The notes beneath the pieces were generated by a model, which saw only the letters and a list, made by a program, of their open reading frames with translations, ran no database searches and was not told the DNA's origin. The position numbers and the translations under genes were made by a program. From NCBI RefSeq assembly GCF_947258935.1, contig NZ_CAMYKH010000005.1:16846-64113 (forward strand): a DNA stretch of 47,268 nucleotides. Direction: 5' to 3'. The DNA comes from an uncultured Muriicola sp. GTDB taxonomy: Bacteria > Bacteroidota > Bacteroidia > Flavobacteriales > Flavobacteriaceae. Of the stretch, positions 17,252-25,950 are shown one piece after another. Every line of letters starts with the position of its first letter. The stretch's first letter is position 1.

Positions 17252-18229
17252 ATGAAGACATTACAATTTCGAGAAGCCATTGTAGAGGCCATGTCTGAGG
17301 AGATGAGAAGAGATGATTCCATTTATTTAATGGGAGAGGAAGTGGCAGAATACAACGGGGCCTATAAGGCGTCTAAAGGAATGTTAGATGAATTTGGACC
17401 TGAACGTGTCATTGACACTCCGATATCCGAATTGGGATTTTCGGGGATAGGAGTAGGGTCTGCCATGGTGGGGAACCGACCTATCATAGAATTTATGACC
17501 TTTAATTTTGCGTTGGTTGGAATAGATCAGATCATAAACAATGCAGCAAAGATCAGACAAATGTCGGGCGGGCAATTTAATTGTCCTATCGTTTTCAGGG
17601 GTCCAACAGGCTCTGCAGGTCAGCTTGCAGCTACACACTCCCAGGCCTTTGAGAGCTGGTACGCAAATTGCCCCGGTTTAAAAGTGGTAGTACCTTCTAA
17701 TCCCAATGATGCCAAAGGACTATTGAAATCGGCCATACGCGATGATGATCCGGTGATCTTTATGGAATCTGAACAGATGTACGGAGATAAAGGTGAAGTA
17801 CCCGAAGGGGAATTCACTATTCCAATAGGTGTAGCCGAGATCAAAAGAGAAGGTACAGATGTTACAATCGTTTCTTTTGGAAAGATCATTAAGGAAGCCT
17901 ACAAGGCAGCCGATGAATTGGAAAAAGACGGAATTAGTTGTGAGATTATTGATCTGAGAACTGTAAAGCCCCTGGATTATGAGGCTATCCTGAAATCTGT
18001 TAAAAAGACAAACCGTTTGGTAGTGCTGGAAGAAGCCTGGCCATTTGGCAACGTGGCAACAGAGATCACCTATATGATACAATCAAAAGCCTTTGACTAT
18101 TTAGATGCACCCGTAGTAAAGATCAATACTGCAGATACTCCGGCACCCTATTCACCTGTTTTATTTCAGGAATGGTTGCCCAATCATGAAGATGTTATTA
18201 AGGCAGTAAAAAAGGTACTGTATAAATAA
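17252..18229 (+). CDS. pdhB: 2-oxoacid (pyruvate) dehydrogenase E1 component, beta subunit
   Basis: A 325-residue E1-beta subunit of a thiamine-diphosphate dehydrogenase. It shows REAIVEAMSEEMRRDDSIYLMGEEVAEYNGAYKASKGM, the cofactor-facing PISELGFSGIGVGSAM, the block RGPTGSAGQLAATHSQAFESWYANCPGLKVVVPSNP, and a C-terminal transketolase domain (LRTVKPLDYEAILKS). The wording fits pyruvate more than branched-chain E1-beta, but the alpha and E2 genes are not in the window. The start at 17252 is preferred over 17219, since the added eleven residues are not family-like. A strong terminator follows. Confidence 0.9.
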   Translation: MKTLQFREAIVEAMSEEMRRDDSIYLMGEEVAEYNGAYKASKGMLDEFGPERVIDTPISELGFSGIGVGSAMVGNRPIIEFMTFNFALVGIDQIINNAAKIRQMSGGQFNCPIVFRGPTGSAGQLAATHSQAFESWYANCPGLKVVVPSNPNDAKGLLKSAIRDDDPVIFMESEQMYGDKGEVPEGEFTIPIGVAEIKREGTDVTIVSFGKIIKEAYKAADELEKDGISCEIIDLRTVKPLDYEAILKSVKKTNRLVVLEEAWPFGNVATEITYMIQSKAFDYLDAPVVKINTADTPAPYSPVLFQEWLPNHEDVIKAVKKVLYK

Positions 18230-18255
18230 GAACGAAATTTTTATAAGGTTTAAAG

Positions 18256-18289
18256 AACTTCGTCGACCAAGCCCTGACGAAGTTTTTTT
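18256..18289 (+). terminator. intrinsic terminator after the E1-beta gene
   Basis: AACTTCGTC (18256-18264) pairs with GACGAAGTT (18276-18284) around an 11-base loop, followed by a run of T to 18289. Confidence 0.85.
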
Positions 18290-18391
18290 ATTACAGACAT
18301 CAATGAGATCATAAATGTAACTATTGTTTCAATCAAGGCTTTTCTTATATTCAATATTCATAAGATCTGTCAGATCCCGGAGCAGGGTACT

Positions 18392-20887
18392 ATGAAAAAA
18401 ATACTCTTTTTACTTCTACTTTTTATTGGTTCCATGAACTACGCCCAGACCAAGGTCAGTGGAATTGTAGTTGATGAAGGGGGTGAACCAGTGGCCTTTG
18501 CCAATGTCATCCTCAAGAATTCTTCTGTAGGTTCCATTACTAATGATAATGGCCGGTTCTACCTGGAATCGGACATCAGATATTCTACCCTGGTAGTTTC
18601 TTTTATCGGGTATGAAACCCAGGAAATAGAATTGACGAACGCTGTGTCTTTTGATCTTACCATTGTACTACCTGAAGGCGGAGAACAATTAGATGAGGTA
18701 GTGATTTATATGGGGAAACGATCCAAAAAAGGCAATCCCGCTATTGACATCCTCAGAAAGATCTGGGCGAAAAAGAGGATCAACGGATTGCGAAAATTCA
18801 AACAATACGAATACGATAAATACGAGAAAGTAGAATTCGACCTCAATACCATAGATAGTGCGCTGATGAAAAGCAAGATCTTCAAAGGGCTCGAATTTGT
18901 CTTTGCAGACCTGGACACTTCCAGGATCACAGGAAAAACCTATCTACCCATTTTTCTGAACGAGGTTTTTTCTAAAGTATATGGCAATAATATAATTCAG
19001 CAAGAGCGCGAAGATGTATTGGGGAATAAGAACTCGGGTTTTAGCAACAATCAGGCAATTACTGCTTTTGTACAAGATCTGTATTCGGATTATGACGTGT
19101 ATGCCAATTATCTGAAGTTCTTTGACAAAAGCTTTACAAGTCCGCTTTCGCGTACAGGAATAGACGTATATAATTATGTTTTAACGGATAGTGCCTATAT
19201 AGACAACAAATGGTGCTATCATATTATTTACTACCCCAGACGTAAGAATGAGCTCACATTTAAAGGTGATTTTTGGGTAAATGACACCACTTTTGCCCTG
19301 AAAAAGATAAACCTGGAAGTTACCAAGAGTGCTAATATTAACTGGGTGAAGGAGATTTATATTGAGCAAGACTTTGAGGTGGTGAATGATTCCGTCTTCC
19401 TTTTGAAGCGAGATTATATGTTGTCTGATTTCAGTTTTAGCAAAAAGGAAAAATCTAAAGGAGTATACGGAAAGCGAACCACGGTCTATGACAATTATAC
19501 CTTCGATCAACCAAAGACAGATGCTTTCTATAAAACAGCTTCAGATCCTTTCGATCCTTTGGTCTTTGAACGCGATAGTATCTTCTGGGATAATAATAGG
19601 TTAGAAGCCCTGAATAAAGATGAGACCGGTATCTACAAGTTGCTGGACACCCTGAAGACGGTACCCAAATTTAAATCCTATTATAATATAGTTAGTATCC
19701 TTGGTTCGGGTTATGTTGAGATCGATAAGTGGAATCTGGATATTGGGGACATCTATAGCACCTTTGGCTATAATGATGCCGAAGGAATTAGATTAAGAGG
19801 GGGTGCACGGACCTTCTTTGGGCAAAACGATCCCTGGCGGCTTGAAGGATATATGGCCTACGGCTTTTCGGATAAAAAGGTGAAACACGGGTTTTCTGCC
19901 AAGTGGTTGCTCGATAGAAAAAGCAGGCTGATCATTTCAGGAGGGAACCGCCGCGATATTGAGCAATTAGGCCTGAGCCTAACAGCTACCAACGACGTCT
20001 TAGGAAGAAGCGTGGCCTCATCATCTGTTCTTACTGTAGGGAACAATGATCGTTTAACGAATATCAATCTTACTACCTTGAGTCTGGAAGCAGAACCCTT
20101 TACCAATTTCCGTGTTCGCTTTGGAGGATCTTTGCGTAGCTTGAGCTCTGCTTTGCCAGATGCCTTTAGTCTGGAATATATAGATCCCGAATCTCCAACG
20201 GGCACATCCGCTGAACTAAAACAATTCGATCTAACCACTACCTTAATATATACCCCTGGCAAACGCACTATTGGGTATGGAGTAGAACGCCGTAATGTTA
20301 ATGATGAATACGCTACCCTTCTATTTAACTATACCCGTGGGGTGGAGGCTTTTCTTGAAAGCGATTTTAGCTATGCCAAATACCAGTTCTCATATACGCA
20401 GCCCTGGCAGATCGGTGGTTTTGGTCGATTGTTGAGCACCGTTGAGATGGGCAAGACCACAGGTGCGGTGCCTCTAAGTTTGTTGAATGTAGTACCGGGG
20501 AACCAAACCCTGTTCTCACTTTACAATACCTTTCCTAATCTCGATTTTTATGAATTTGTTACGGATACCTATTTCTCTCTGCATTTAGAACAGAATTTCA
20601 ATGGACGACTTTTCTCCAGAATACCGATCATCCGAAAATGGAACCTTAGGGAAATAGTAGGTCTGCGCGGCGTTTGGGGCCAATTGTCTGATGAGAATAT
20701 CGCTTTGAATAGTCCTACTAATATACCCCTGGTAGCCCCTACAGATAAGATCTATTGGGAATATTCGCTGGGAGTAGGAAATATATTTAAGATCTTCAGG
20801 ATCGATTTTAATTTTCGTGGTAATTACCTGGAAAATCCCGATGCAAGGGCTTTTAGTGTTACAGGTACCTTCGGCTTTAATTTTTAA
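18392..20887 (+). CDS. DUF5686 family outer-membrane protein with CarboxypepD_reg-like domain
   Basis: An 831-residue secreted protein. It has a signal peptide (KKILFLLLLFIGSMNYAQ), a carboxypeptidase-regulatory-like beta-sandwich at about 20-105 (TKVSGIVVDEGGEPVAFANVILKNSSVGSITNDNGRF), a linker, and then the DUF5686 region from about residue 110 (KRSKKGNPAIDILRKIWAKKRI). The C-terminal third is rich in alternating aromatic strands and ends in Phe (TGTFGFNF), pointing to an outer-membrane barrel. The architecture resembles SusC-type receptors but lacks the plug, so it is not a TonB receptor. Function is unknown. Confidence 0.85.
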   Translation: MKKILFLLLLFIGSMNYAQTKVSGIVVDEGGEPVAFANVILKNSSVGSITNDNGRFYLESDIRYSTLVVSFIGYETQEIELTNAVSFDLTIVLPEGGEQLDEVVIYMGKRSKKGNPAIDILRKIWAKKRINGLRKFKQYEYDKYEKVEFDLNTIDSALMKSKIFKGLEFVFADLDTSRITGKTYLPIFLNEVFSKVYGNNIIQQEREDVLGNKNSGFSNNQAITAFVQDLYSDYDVYANYLKFFDKSFTSPLSRTGIDVYNYVLTDSAYIDNKWCYHIIYYPRRKNELTFKGDFWVNDTTFALKKINLEVTKSANINWVKEIYIEQDFEVVNDSVFLLKRDYMLSDFSFSKKEKSKGVYGKRTTVYDNYTFDQPKTDAFYKTASDPFDPLVFERDSIFWDNNRLEALNKDETGIYKLLDTLKTVPKFKSYYNIVSILGSGYVEIDKWNLDIGDIYSTFGYNDAEGIRLRGGARTFFGQNDPWRLEGYMAYGFSDKKVKHGFSAKWLLDRKSRLIISGGNRRDIEQLGLSLTATNDVLGRSVASSSVLTVGNNDRLTNINLTTLSLEAEPFTNFRVRFGGSLRSLSSALPDAFSLEYIDPESPTGTSAELKQFDLTTTLIYTPGKRTIGYGVERRNVNDEYATLLFNYTRGVEAFLESDFSYAKYQFSYTQPWQIGGFGRLLSTVEMGKTTGAVPLSLLNVVPGNQTLFSLYNTFPNLDFYEFVTDTYFSLHLEQNFNGRLFSRIPIIRKWNLREIVGLRGVWGQLSDENIALNSPTNIPLVAPTDKIYWEYSLGVGNIFKIFRIDFNFRGNYLENPDARAFSVTGTFGFNF

Positions 20888-20963
20888 ACAGAGCGCTGCC
20901 CCCAATGTGCAAGACCTTGATTTTTATAGTTAATTAGTGCTTTTATATTCTAAACCGTTTTAC

Positions 20964-20971
20964 TACTTTTG
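20964..20971 (+). promoter_or_regulatory. -7 promoter box of the membrane pyrophosphatase gene
   Basis: TACTTTTG is a match to the Bacteroidota consensus, 33 bases before the start codon. No standard -33 TTG. Confidence 0.5.
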
Positions 20972-21004
20972 CAGCCGTTTAAATTGTATAAATAACAAAT
21001 CAAT

Positions 21005-23413
21005 ATGGAATTAATCGTAACCCTATTACCGGCATTTGGTATACTAGCCTTGCTGTTTGTCTTCTTAAAAAACATGTGGGTCTCCAAACAAGAAGTAGGA
21101 GATGCTAAAATGGCGAGGATCGCCAAAAATATCGCCGATGGGGCGATGTCTTTTTTAAAGGCCGAATACAAAATATTAGGAATTTTTGTTGCAGCCGTGG
21201 CAGTCCTCCTCTATTTCAAGGGAGAAAATGAGGCCGGATCCAGCGGAATGGTTGCCATTTCATTTATAGTAGGCGCAATTTGTTCTGGTTTAGCTGGTTT
21301 CATTGGAATGCGAGTAGCAACTAAAGCCAATGTAAGAACAACACAGGCTGCCAGAACTTCCCTGGGGAAAGCCCTGGAAGTAGCTTTTGCAGGAGGTTCA
21401 GTAATGGGATTAGGTGTTGTAGGTTTAGGAGTTTTAGGATTGAGTTCATTGTTTATGCTCTATCAAGATATATGGCCAGGGGCAGACAATGTCTCTTTAG
21501 TATTGAATGTATTATCCGGATTTTCATTAGGGGCTTCTTCAATTGCCCTTTTTGCACGTGTGGGTGGAGGTATCTATACCAAAGCAGCTGATGTTGGAGC
21601 CGACCTTGTTGGGAAGGTAGAAGCAGGGATACCTGAAGATCACCCTTTAAATCCCGCTACAATTGCAGATAACGTGGGTGATAATGTAGGAGATGTTGCC
21701 GGGATGGGAGCCGATCTATTTGAATCTTATGTGGGTTCTATTATTGGTACCATGGTATTAGGAGCATATATCTTTACACCGGAGTTTGAAGGTCTTGGTG
21801 CTGTCTATTTACCATTGGTATTAGCAGCGGTTGGTATCCTTATGTCTATAATAGGAACCTTCTTTGTAAAAGTAAAAGAAGGGGGAAATCCACAAACTGC
21901 TTTAAATGTTGGTGAATTTGGATCTGCTATTTTAATGGTAGCTGCTTCCTATTTTATTATCCATGCTATGATCCCTGATACTGTAGAAGGCTTGCCATTT
22001 GGTGCCATAGGTGTCTTTTGGGCCACTATCGCCGGACTTGTAGCCGGATTAGGAGTAGGGAAGATCACAGAATATTATACAGGGACAGGTACCAAGCCTG
22101 TAAGTGCTATTGTTAGACAGTCAGAAACAGGAGCCGCTACTAATATAATTTCAGGTCTGGGTGTTGGGATGATGTCTACGGCCGTTCCAATTTTATTGAT
22201 TGCCACTGCAATTTTGGTGTCTCATCATTTTGCAGGTTTATACGGTATTGCTATTGCAGCCGTTGGAATGTTAGCAAATACGGGAATTCAGTTGGCAGTA
22301 GATGCTTACGGACCTATTTCTGACAACGCCGGTGGTATTGCTGAGATGGCTGAATTGCCAAGTGAAGTACGTGAGCGTACAGATAAATTAGATGCAGTAG
22401 GAAATACCACAGCAGCTATAGGTAAAGGGTTTGCGATTGCTTCTGCAGCCTTAACAGCACTTGCCTTATTTGCAGCCTTTATGAAAGTAGCAAACGTAAC
22501 AACTATTGATGTTTCCAGACCAGATATTATGGCTGGATTGTTAGTAGGTGCCATGTTGCCGTTTGTATTTTCTGCCTTATCAATGAATGCCGTAGGACGT
22601 GCAGCAATGGCCATGATAGAAGAAGTTCGTCGCCAGTTCAGGGATATTCCTCAATTGAAAGCGGCTTTGGGAGTGATGCGTAAGTACGATTCGGATATGT
22701 CTAAGGCCTCCGCAGCAGACAGAGCTATTTTTGATGCAGCCGATGGCTATGCAGAATATGATAAATGTGTTGATATATCCACAAAAGCATCTATTAAAGA
22801 AATGGTATTGCCTGGTCTTTTAGCCATTGCCGTGCCTGTTGCCGTTGGATTTATCGGTGGAGCGGAAATGTTAGGTGGGCTATTGGCCGGCGTAACTTCT
22901 GCAGGTGTTCTGATGGCTATCTTCCAGTCTAATGCCGGTGGTGCCTGGGACAACGCCAAGAAAATGATAGAAGCAGATGGTCGTAAAGGAACAGACGCTC
23001 ATAAAGCTGCTGTGGTTGGAGATACTGTAGGAGATCCATTTAAGGATACTTCCGGTCCTTCACTGAACATCTTGTTAAAGTTAATGTCAGTTGTTGCACT
23101 CGTTATCGCACCTAGTATCGCGTTGTCTTCAGATGCAATTTCTTCTTATAATATGGAAAAAGCAGGAAGTGAGATGGTAGAACAATCCATGCAGAAAGAA
23201 GTAAAGGTTGAAATGGTAAAGAATGATGATGGAACCGTTACTGCTACTGTAACTACTACCGTGACAGAAAATGGAGAAGAGATGATGGAAGAGAAAGTGT
23301 TTTCAGGAACAATGGAAGTATTAGAAGAGAAGATCGAGGCCATGAATCAAATGGAAGAGGGAACTAAGATCAAGATAAAAAAGCTCATTAAAAAAGAAGT
23401 AGAAGAGAATTAA
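21005..23413 (+). CDS. hppA: K+-dependent membrane pyrophosphatase (Na+ and/or H+ pump) with C-terminal tail
   Basis: It couples pyrophosphate hydrolysis to cation pumping across the inner membrane. Substrate-binding motifs are [11 protein letters not shown] (197-207), [12 protein letters not shown] (222-233), DNAGGIAEM (440-448) and [17 protein letters not shown] (672-688). At the position that separates K+-dependent from K+-independent enzymes the sequence reads GNTTAA with a Thr at 484, the K+-dependent pattern. Na+ versus H+ specificity cannot be settled by eye. The last membrane helix ends near residue 707. About 95 extra residues follow (708-802), Thr/Val-rich then Glu/Lys-rich, which by known topology would face the periplasm. 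Most relatives stop before this. Confidence 0.94.
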   Translation: MELIVTLLPAFGILALLFVFLKNMWVSKQEVGDAKMARIAKNIADGAMSFLKAEYKILGIFVAAVAVLLYFKGENEAGSSGMVAISFIVGAICSGLAGFIGMRVATKANVRTTQAARTSLGKALEVAFAGGSVMGLGVVGLGVLGLSSLFMLYQDIWPGADNVSLVLNVLSGFSLGASSIALFARVGGGIYTKAADVGADLVGKVEAGIPEDHPLNPATIADNVGDNVGDVAGMGADLFESYVGSIIGTMVLGAYIFTPEFEGLGAVYLPLVLAAVGILMSIIGTFFVKVKEGGNPQTALNVGEFGSAILMVAASYFIIHAMIPDTVEGLPFGAIGVFWATIAGLVAGLGVGKITEYYTGTGTKPVSAIVRQSETGAATNIISGLGVGMMSTAVPILLIATAILVSHHFAGLYGIAIAAVGMLANTGIQLAVDAYGPISDNAGGIAEMAELPSEVRERTDKLDAVGNTTAAIGKGFAIASAALTALALFAAFMKVANVTTIDVSRPDIMAGLLVGAMLPFVFSALSMNAVGRAAMAMIEEVRRQFRDIPQLKAALGVMRKYDSDMSKASAADRAIFDAADGYAEYDKCVDISTKASIKEMVLPGLLAIAVPVAVGFIGGAEMLGGLLAGVTSAGVLMAIFQSNAGGAWDNAKKMIEADGRKGTDAHKAAVVGDTVGDPFKDTSGPSLNILLKLMSVVALVIAPSIALSSDAISSYNMEKAGSEMVEQSMQKEVKVEMVKNDDGTVTATVTTTVTENGEEMMEEKVFSGTMEVLEEKIEAMNQMEEGTKIKIKKLIKKEVEEN

Positions 23414-23433
23414 TAGGTCACTTCTCAAAGTAT

Positions 23434-23468
23434 AAAAAAGACCCGTGAATTTTCACGGGTCTTTTTTT
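23434..23468. terminator. bidirectional terminator between hppA and the deoxynucleoside kinase
   Basis: AGACCCGTG (23439-23447) pairs with CACGGGTCT (23454-23462) around a short AT loop, with an A-run before and seven T after. It can end both convergent genes. Confidence 0.9.
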
Positions 23469-23486
23469 ATATGTTTTCTTCATGTT

Positions 23487-24101
23487 CTAAAACAGGCCGT
23501 TGATCTCGCCGTCAATTTTTGTGATGACCTCCCCTAAGTGTTCCGGGTTATCTACAAAGTCGAGATTGTCCACATCTATGACCACTAAATTACCTTTATC
23601 ATACCCATGAACCCAGGCTTCATAGCGCTCATTCAATCGGCTTAAATAATCTATAGAAATGGAATTCTCATAATCCCTGCCACGCTTGTGGATCTGGTCT
23701 ACCAGATTGGGAATAGAGCTTCTTAAATAGATCAGAAGGTCTGGTGGTTGTACCAGACTTTCCATCAGATCAAAAAGGCTGGAGTAATTAGTAAAATCAC
23801 GGTTGGTCATAAGCCCCATAGCATGCAGGTTAGGTGCAAAAATATGGGCGTCCTCATAGATGGTCCGGTCCTGTATCACATTCTTGCCACTTTCACGGAT
23901 CTTTAAAATTTGTCGATATCTGCTGTTCAGGAAGTATATCTGCAGGTTAAAGCTCCAGCGTTCCATCTGCGTATAGAAATCATCCAGATATGGATTGTCT
24001 ACCACATCTTCATAATGCGCTTCCCATTTATAGTGTTTAGAGAGTAATTGCGTAAGGGTGGTTTTTCCTGCCCCAATGTTTCCGGCAACTGCGATGTGCA
24101 T
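23487..24101 (-). CDS. deoxynucleoside kinase
   Basis: A 204-residue kinase of the dCK/dGK family. It starts HIAVAGNIGAGKTTLTQLL with the P-loop GNIGAGKTT at 7-15, has the substrate-anchoring QDRTIYEDAHIFA block and the lid-region arginines in RGRDYENSI. It phosphorylates deoxynucleosides for salvage; which base it prefers cannot be told by reading. It converges on hppA and shares the terminator between them. Confidence 0.9.
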   Translation of the reverse strand: MHIAVAGNIGAGKTTLTQLLSKHYKWEAHYEDVVDNPYLDDFYTQMERWSFNLQIYFLNSRYRQILKIRESGKNVIQDRTIYEDAHIFAPNLHAMGLMTNRDFTNYSSLFDLMESLVQPPDLLIYLRSSIPNLVDQIHKRGRDYENSISIDYLSRLNERYEAWVHGYDKGNLVVIDVDNLDFVDNPEHLGEVITKIDGEINGLF

Positions 24102-24242
24102 AGGATGGTGGTGTTTGGCTTGTGTTTTTCAATTTTGAAAGGATAGCAATATACAAAGTATATAGTGTACCCAAAAAAATAGTTGATGAAATACTTGAAA
24201 GAATTAAGTATGTGTAAAATTTTTATTTTAAACCCAAATATG

Positions 24243-24250
24243 TACTTTTG
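24243..24250 (+). promoter_or_regulatory. metK -7 promoter box
   Basis: TACTTTTG fits TAnnTTTG. Transcription about seven bases downstream would start the RNA almost exactly at the 5' edge of the predicted SAM-II aptamer at 24263, which supports both calls. Confidence 0.6.
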
Positions 24251-24262
24251 ACTTTATAAATA

Positions 24263-24310
24263 AGAGGACGGATTTGACTGATTGCAACCTCTATAAAAAT
24301 GCTAAAGCAG
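24263..24310 (+). ncRNA. SAM-II (SAM_alpha) riboswitch aptamer in the metK leader
   Basis: The stem P1 is AGAGG (24263-24267) with CCTCT (24288-24292). Its loop holds GATTTGA and then CTGATTGCAA. After P1 comes an A-rich stretch and GCTAAAGCAG. This is the layout of the SAM-II H-type pseudoknot as I recall it (P1, loop with GAUUU and UUGCAA, then UAAA and GCUAAA). CTG (24278-24280) can pair with CAG (24308-24310) for the pseudoknot. SAM-II is known mainly from alphaproteobacteria with members reported in Bacteroidota. A covariance search with RF00521 would settle it. The gene downstream, metK, makes the expected ligand. Confidence 0.78.
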
Positions 24311-24352
24311 TTTCTGCCGGGACCTTCCTTTGCAAACTCCTTCTAGCGTTCT

Positions 24353-24385
24353 TCAAATCCTTTCTCTGTATAATTAAAAGAAAGG
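24353..24385 (+). promoter_or_regulatory. expression platform of the metK switch (anti-RBS hairpin / anti-aptamer strand)
   Basis: Bases 24353-24367 (TCAAATCCTTTCTCT) can pair with 24263-24277 (AGAGGACGGATTTGA): fifteen positions with one mismatch and one G-U. That pairing destroys P1 of the aptamer. The same strand, 24359-24365 (CCTTTCT), is also perfectly complementary to 24379-24385 (AGAAAGG), the purine block ending one base before the ATG. The two helices are mutually exclusive, so SAM binding would free the strand to cover the ribosome-entry region (OFF). This is inferred from complementarity only. Confidence 0.65.
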
Positions 24386-24386
24386 T

Positions 24387-25643
24387 ATGCCTTATTTATT
24401 TACCTCAGAGTCCGTAAGTGAAGGACACCCAGATAAGATCGCAGATCAGATCAGCGATGCGTTACTGGATAATTTTCTGGCTTTCGATCCGGAAAGTAAA
24501 GTAGCCTGTGAAACACTGGTTACCACCGGGCAGGTAGTTCTTGCCGGGGAAGTGAAAAGTCATACCTATGTAGATCTGCAGCAGATCACCAGGGAGGTGA
24601 TCAACCAAATTGGCTATACCAAAGGGGAGTATCAGTTCAGTGGGGATTCTTGCGGGATCATCTCCCTGATTCACGAACAATCCAAAGACATTAATCAGGG
24701 AGTAGACCGGGGAAGCAAAGAAGAGCAGGGTGCCGGCGACCAGGGAATGATGTTTGGCTATGCCACCAAAGAAACAGAGAACTACATGCCCTTAGCTTTG
24801 GACATTTCCCATAAGATCCTGGAGGAATTGGCTGCTTTGCGTAAGGAGAATGATGATATCACTTATCTGCGTCCGGATGCAAAAGCACAGGTAACCATTG
24901 AATATTCTGATGAAAATGTGCCCCAGCGTATAGATACCATAGTGATCTCTACCCAACACGATCCGTTTGATGAGGATGATGTGAAGATGTTGAATACGAT
25001 AAAGAAACACCTGCTGGCCCTTTTGATACCAAGAGTTAAAGACAGGTTACCCGAAGCAACGCAGTTACTTTTTAATAAGGATATTATCTATCACATCAAT
25101 CCAACGGGAAAATTTGTTATCGGTGGTCCACATGGAGATACAGGTCTCACAGGGCGTAAGATCATCGTAGACACCTATGGCGGTAAAGGAGCCCACGGAG
25201 GTGGAGCATTTAGCGGAAAGGACCCGAGCAAGGTAGATCGCAGCGCCGCTTATGCAGCCCGTCATGCAGCCAAGAATTTGGTAGCAGCCGGAGTGGCCGA
25301 TGAGATCCTGGTACAGATAAGTTATGCCATTGGAGTGGCGCAGCCTACATCGGTTTATGTAGATACCTATGGAACCTCAAAAATAAAAATGAGCGATGGG
25401 GAGATCGCCAGAATTGTGGCCAGTCTTTTCGATTTCAGACCCTTTGCTATTGAAGAGCGGTTGAAATTGAGAAATCCCATCTATTTGGAAACTGCGGCAT
25501 ATGGACATATGGGCAAAGAACCCCGGAAAGTAACCAAGGTCTTTGAATCGCCATATAACGGGAGGATCAAACGAGAAGTAGAGTTATTTACCTGGGAAAA
25601 ATTAGACATGGTAGACCTGGTACAAGAGGCCTTTAATATATAA
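24387..25643 (+). CDS. metK: S-adenosylmethionine synthetase
   Basis: MetK makes SAM from methionine and ATP. The 418-residue protein has the N-terminal signature [24 protein letters not shown], the phosphate-binding loop [19 protein letters not shown] and the family block [12 protein letters not shown]. Length is normal for this phylum. The leader of about 130 bases carries a SAM-II type RNA. The downstream neighbour begins with a SAM-I riboswitch and its own promoter box, so metK is probably transcribed alone. Confidence 0.97.
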   Translation: MPYLFTSESVSEGHPDKIADQISDALLDNFLAFDPESKVACETLVTTGQVVLAGEVKSHTYVDLQQITREVINQIGYTKGEYQFSGDSCGIISLIHEQSKDINQGVDRGSKEEQGAGDQGMMFGYATKETENYMPLALDISHKILEELAALRKENDDITYLRPDAKAQVTIEYSDENVPQRIDTIVISTQHDPFDEDDVKMLNTIKKHLLALLIPRVKDRLPEATQLLFNKDIIYHINPTGKFVIGGPHGDTGLTGRKIIVDTYGGKGAHGGGAFSGKDPSKVDRSAAYAARHAAKNLVAAGVADEILVQISYAIGVAQPTSVYVDTYGTSKIKMSDGEIARIVASLFDFRPFAIEERLKLRNPIYLETAAYGHMGKEPRKVTKVFESPYNGRIKREVELFTWEKLDMVDLVQEAFNI

Positions 25644-25682
25644 TTTTTGTAGGATTACTAGGAATTTTAAAAATTCCATCAT

Positions 25683-25690
25683 TATATTTG
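25683..25690 (+). promoter_or_regulatory. -7 promoter box of the sulfhydrylase/fusion operon
   Basis: TATATTTG fits TAnnTTTG and lies 30 bases before the first SAM-I aptamer, so the transcript would begin shortly ahead of it. Confidence 0.5.
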
Positions 25691-25720
25691 TTTCACCAAA
25701 GTTCAAACTCTTATTGAATA

Positions 25721-25827
25721 GTTATCAAGAAAGGTGGAGGGATTAGACCCTTTGAAGCCTTAGCAACCCTTTGTGTCAGAACAAAGAAGGTGCTACATTC
25801 TATCACGCATTTAGCGCGACAGATAAC
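25721..25827 (+). ncRNA. SAM-I (S-box) riboswitch upstream of met17
   Basis: P1 is GTTATC (25721-25726) with GATAAC (25822-25827). Between them come the S-box landmarks in order: AAGAAAGGTGGAGGGA, the kink-turn and P2 region (TAGACCC, TGAAGCCTTAGCAACC), a P3 hairpin CTTTGT/ACAAAG, then AAGGTGCTACATTC and a P4 hairpin CGC/GCG before GACAGATAAC. All SAM-contacting blocks of the family are recognisable. It controls the O-acetylhomoserine sulfhydrylase gene and probably the fusion and second PLP gene beyond. Confidence 0.95.
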
Positions 25828-25834
25828 ACAAACC

Positions 25835-25865
25835 TATTACTTCGGTAATATTCTTTCTTTATAAC
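25835..25865 (+). promoter_or_regulatory. expression platform of the first SAM-I switch
   Basis: A six-base stem with a TTCG loop (TATTAC 25835-25840, GTAATA 25845-25850) is followed by T-rich sequence. The T-rich strand 25853-25865 (CTTTCTTTATAAC) is complementary at 12 of 13 positions to the 5' strand of the aptamer (25721-25733). This suggests a terminator-like element and an alternative helix competing with P1. The mechanism is inferred. Confidence 0.5.
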
Positions 25866-25950
25866 TTTTTTGATTTTCATGGCAGATAAAACGTCTGTTA
25901 TGCTGTTTGGCTTTTTTATTTCAACTATTAATAATAAAAAAACTGAAATC

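Noticed and set aside
24263-24310. Reading the metK leader as a degenerate SAM-I box because of GCAACC and TGCTA
   Set aside because: The GGTGGAGGGA block, kink-turn and P3/P4 stems are missing, while the stem-loop order fits SAM-II much better.
25661-25677. Palindrome GGAATTTTAAAAATTCC after metK as a terminator
   Set aside because: Stem is almost all A-T, the loop is three bases and no T-run follows, so an intrinsic terminator is not convincing.
25870-25950. Upstream ATG in frame with the O-acetylhomoserine sulfhydrylase
   Set aside because: It begins right behind the SAM-I platform, and the added 27 residues are unlike the family; the ATG at 25951 gives the normal N-terminus.
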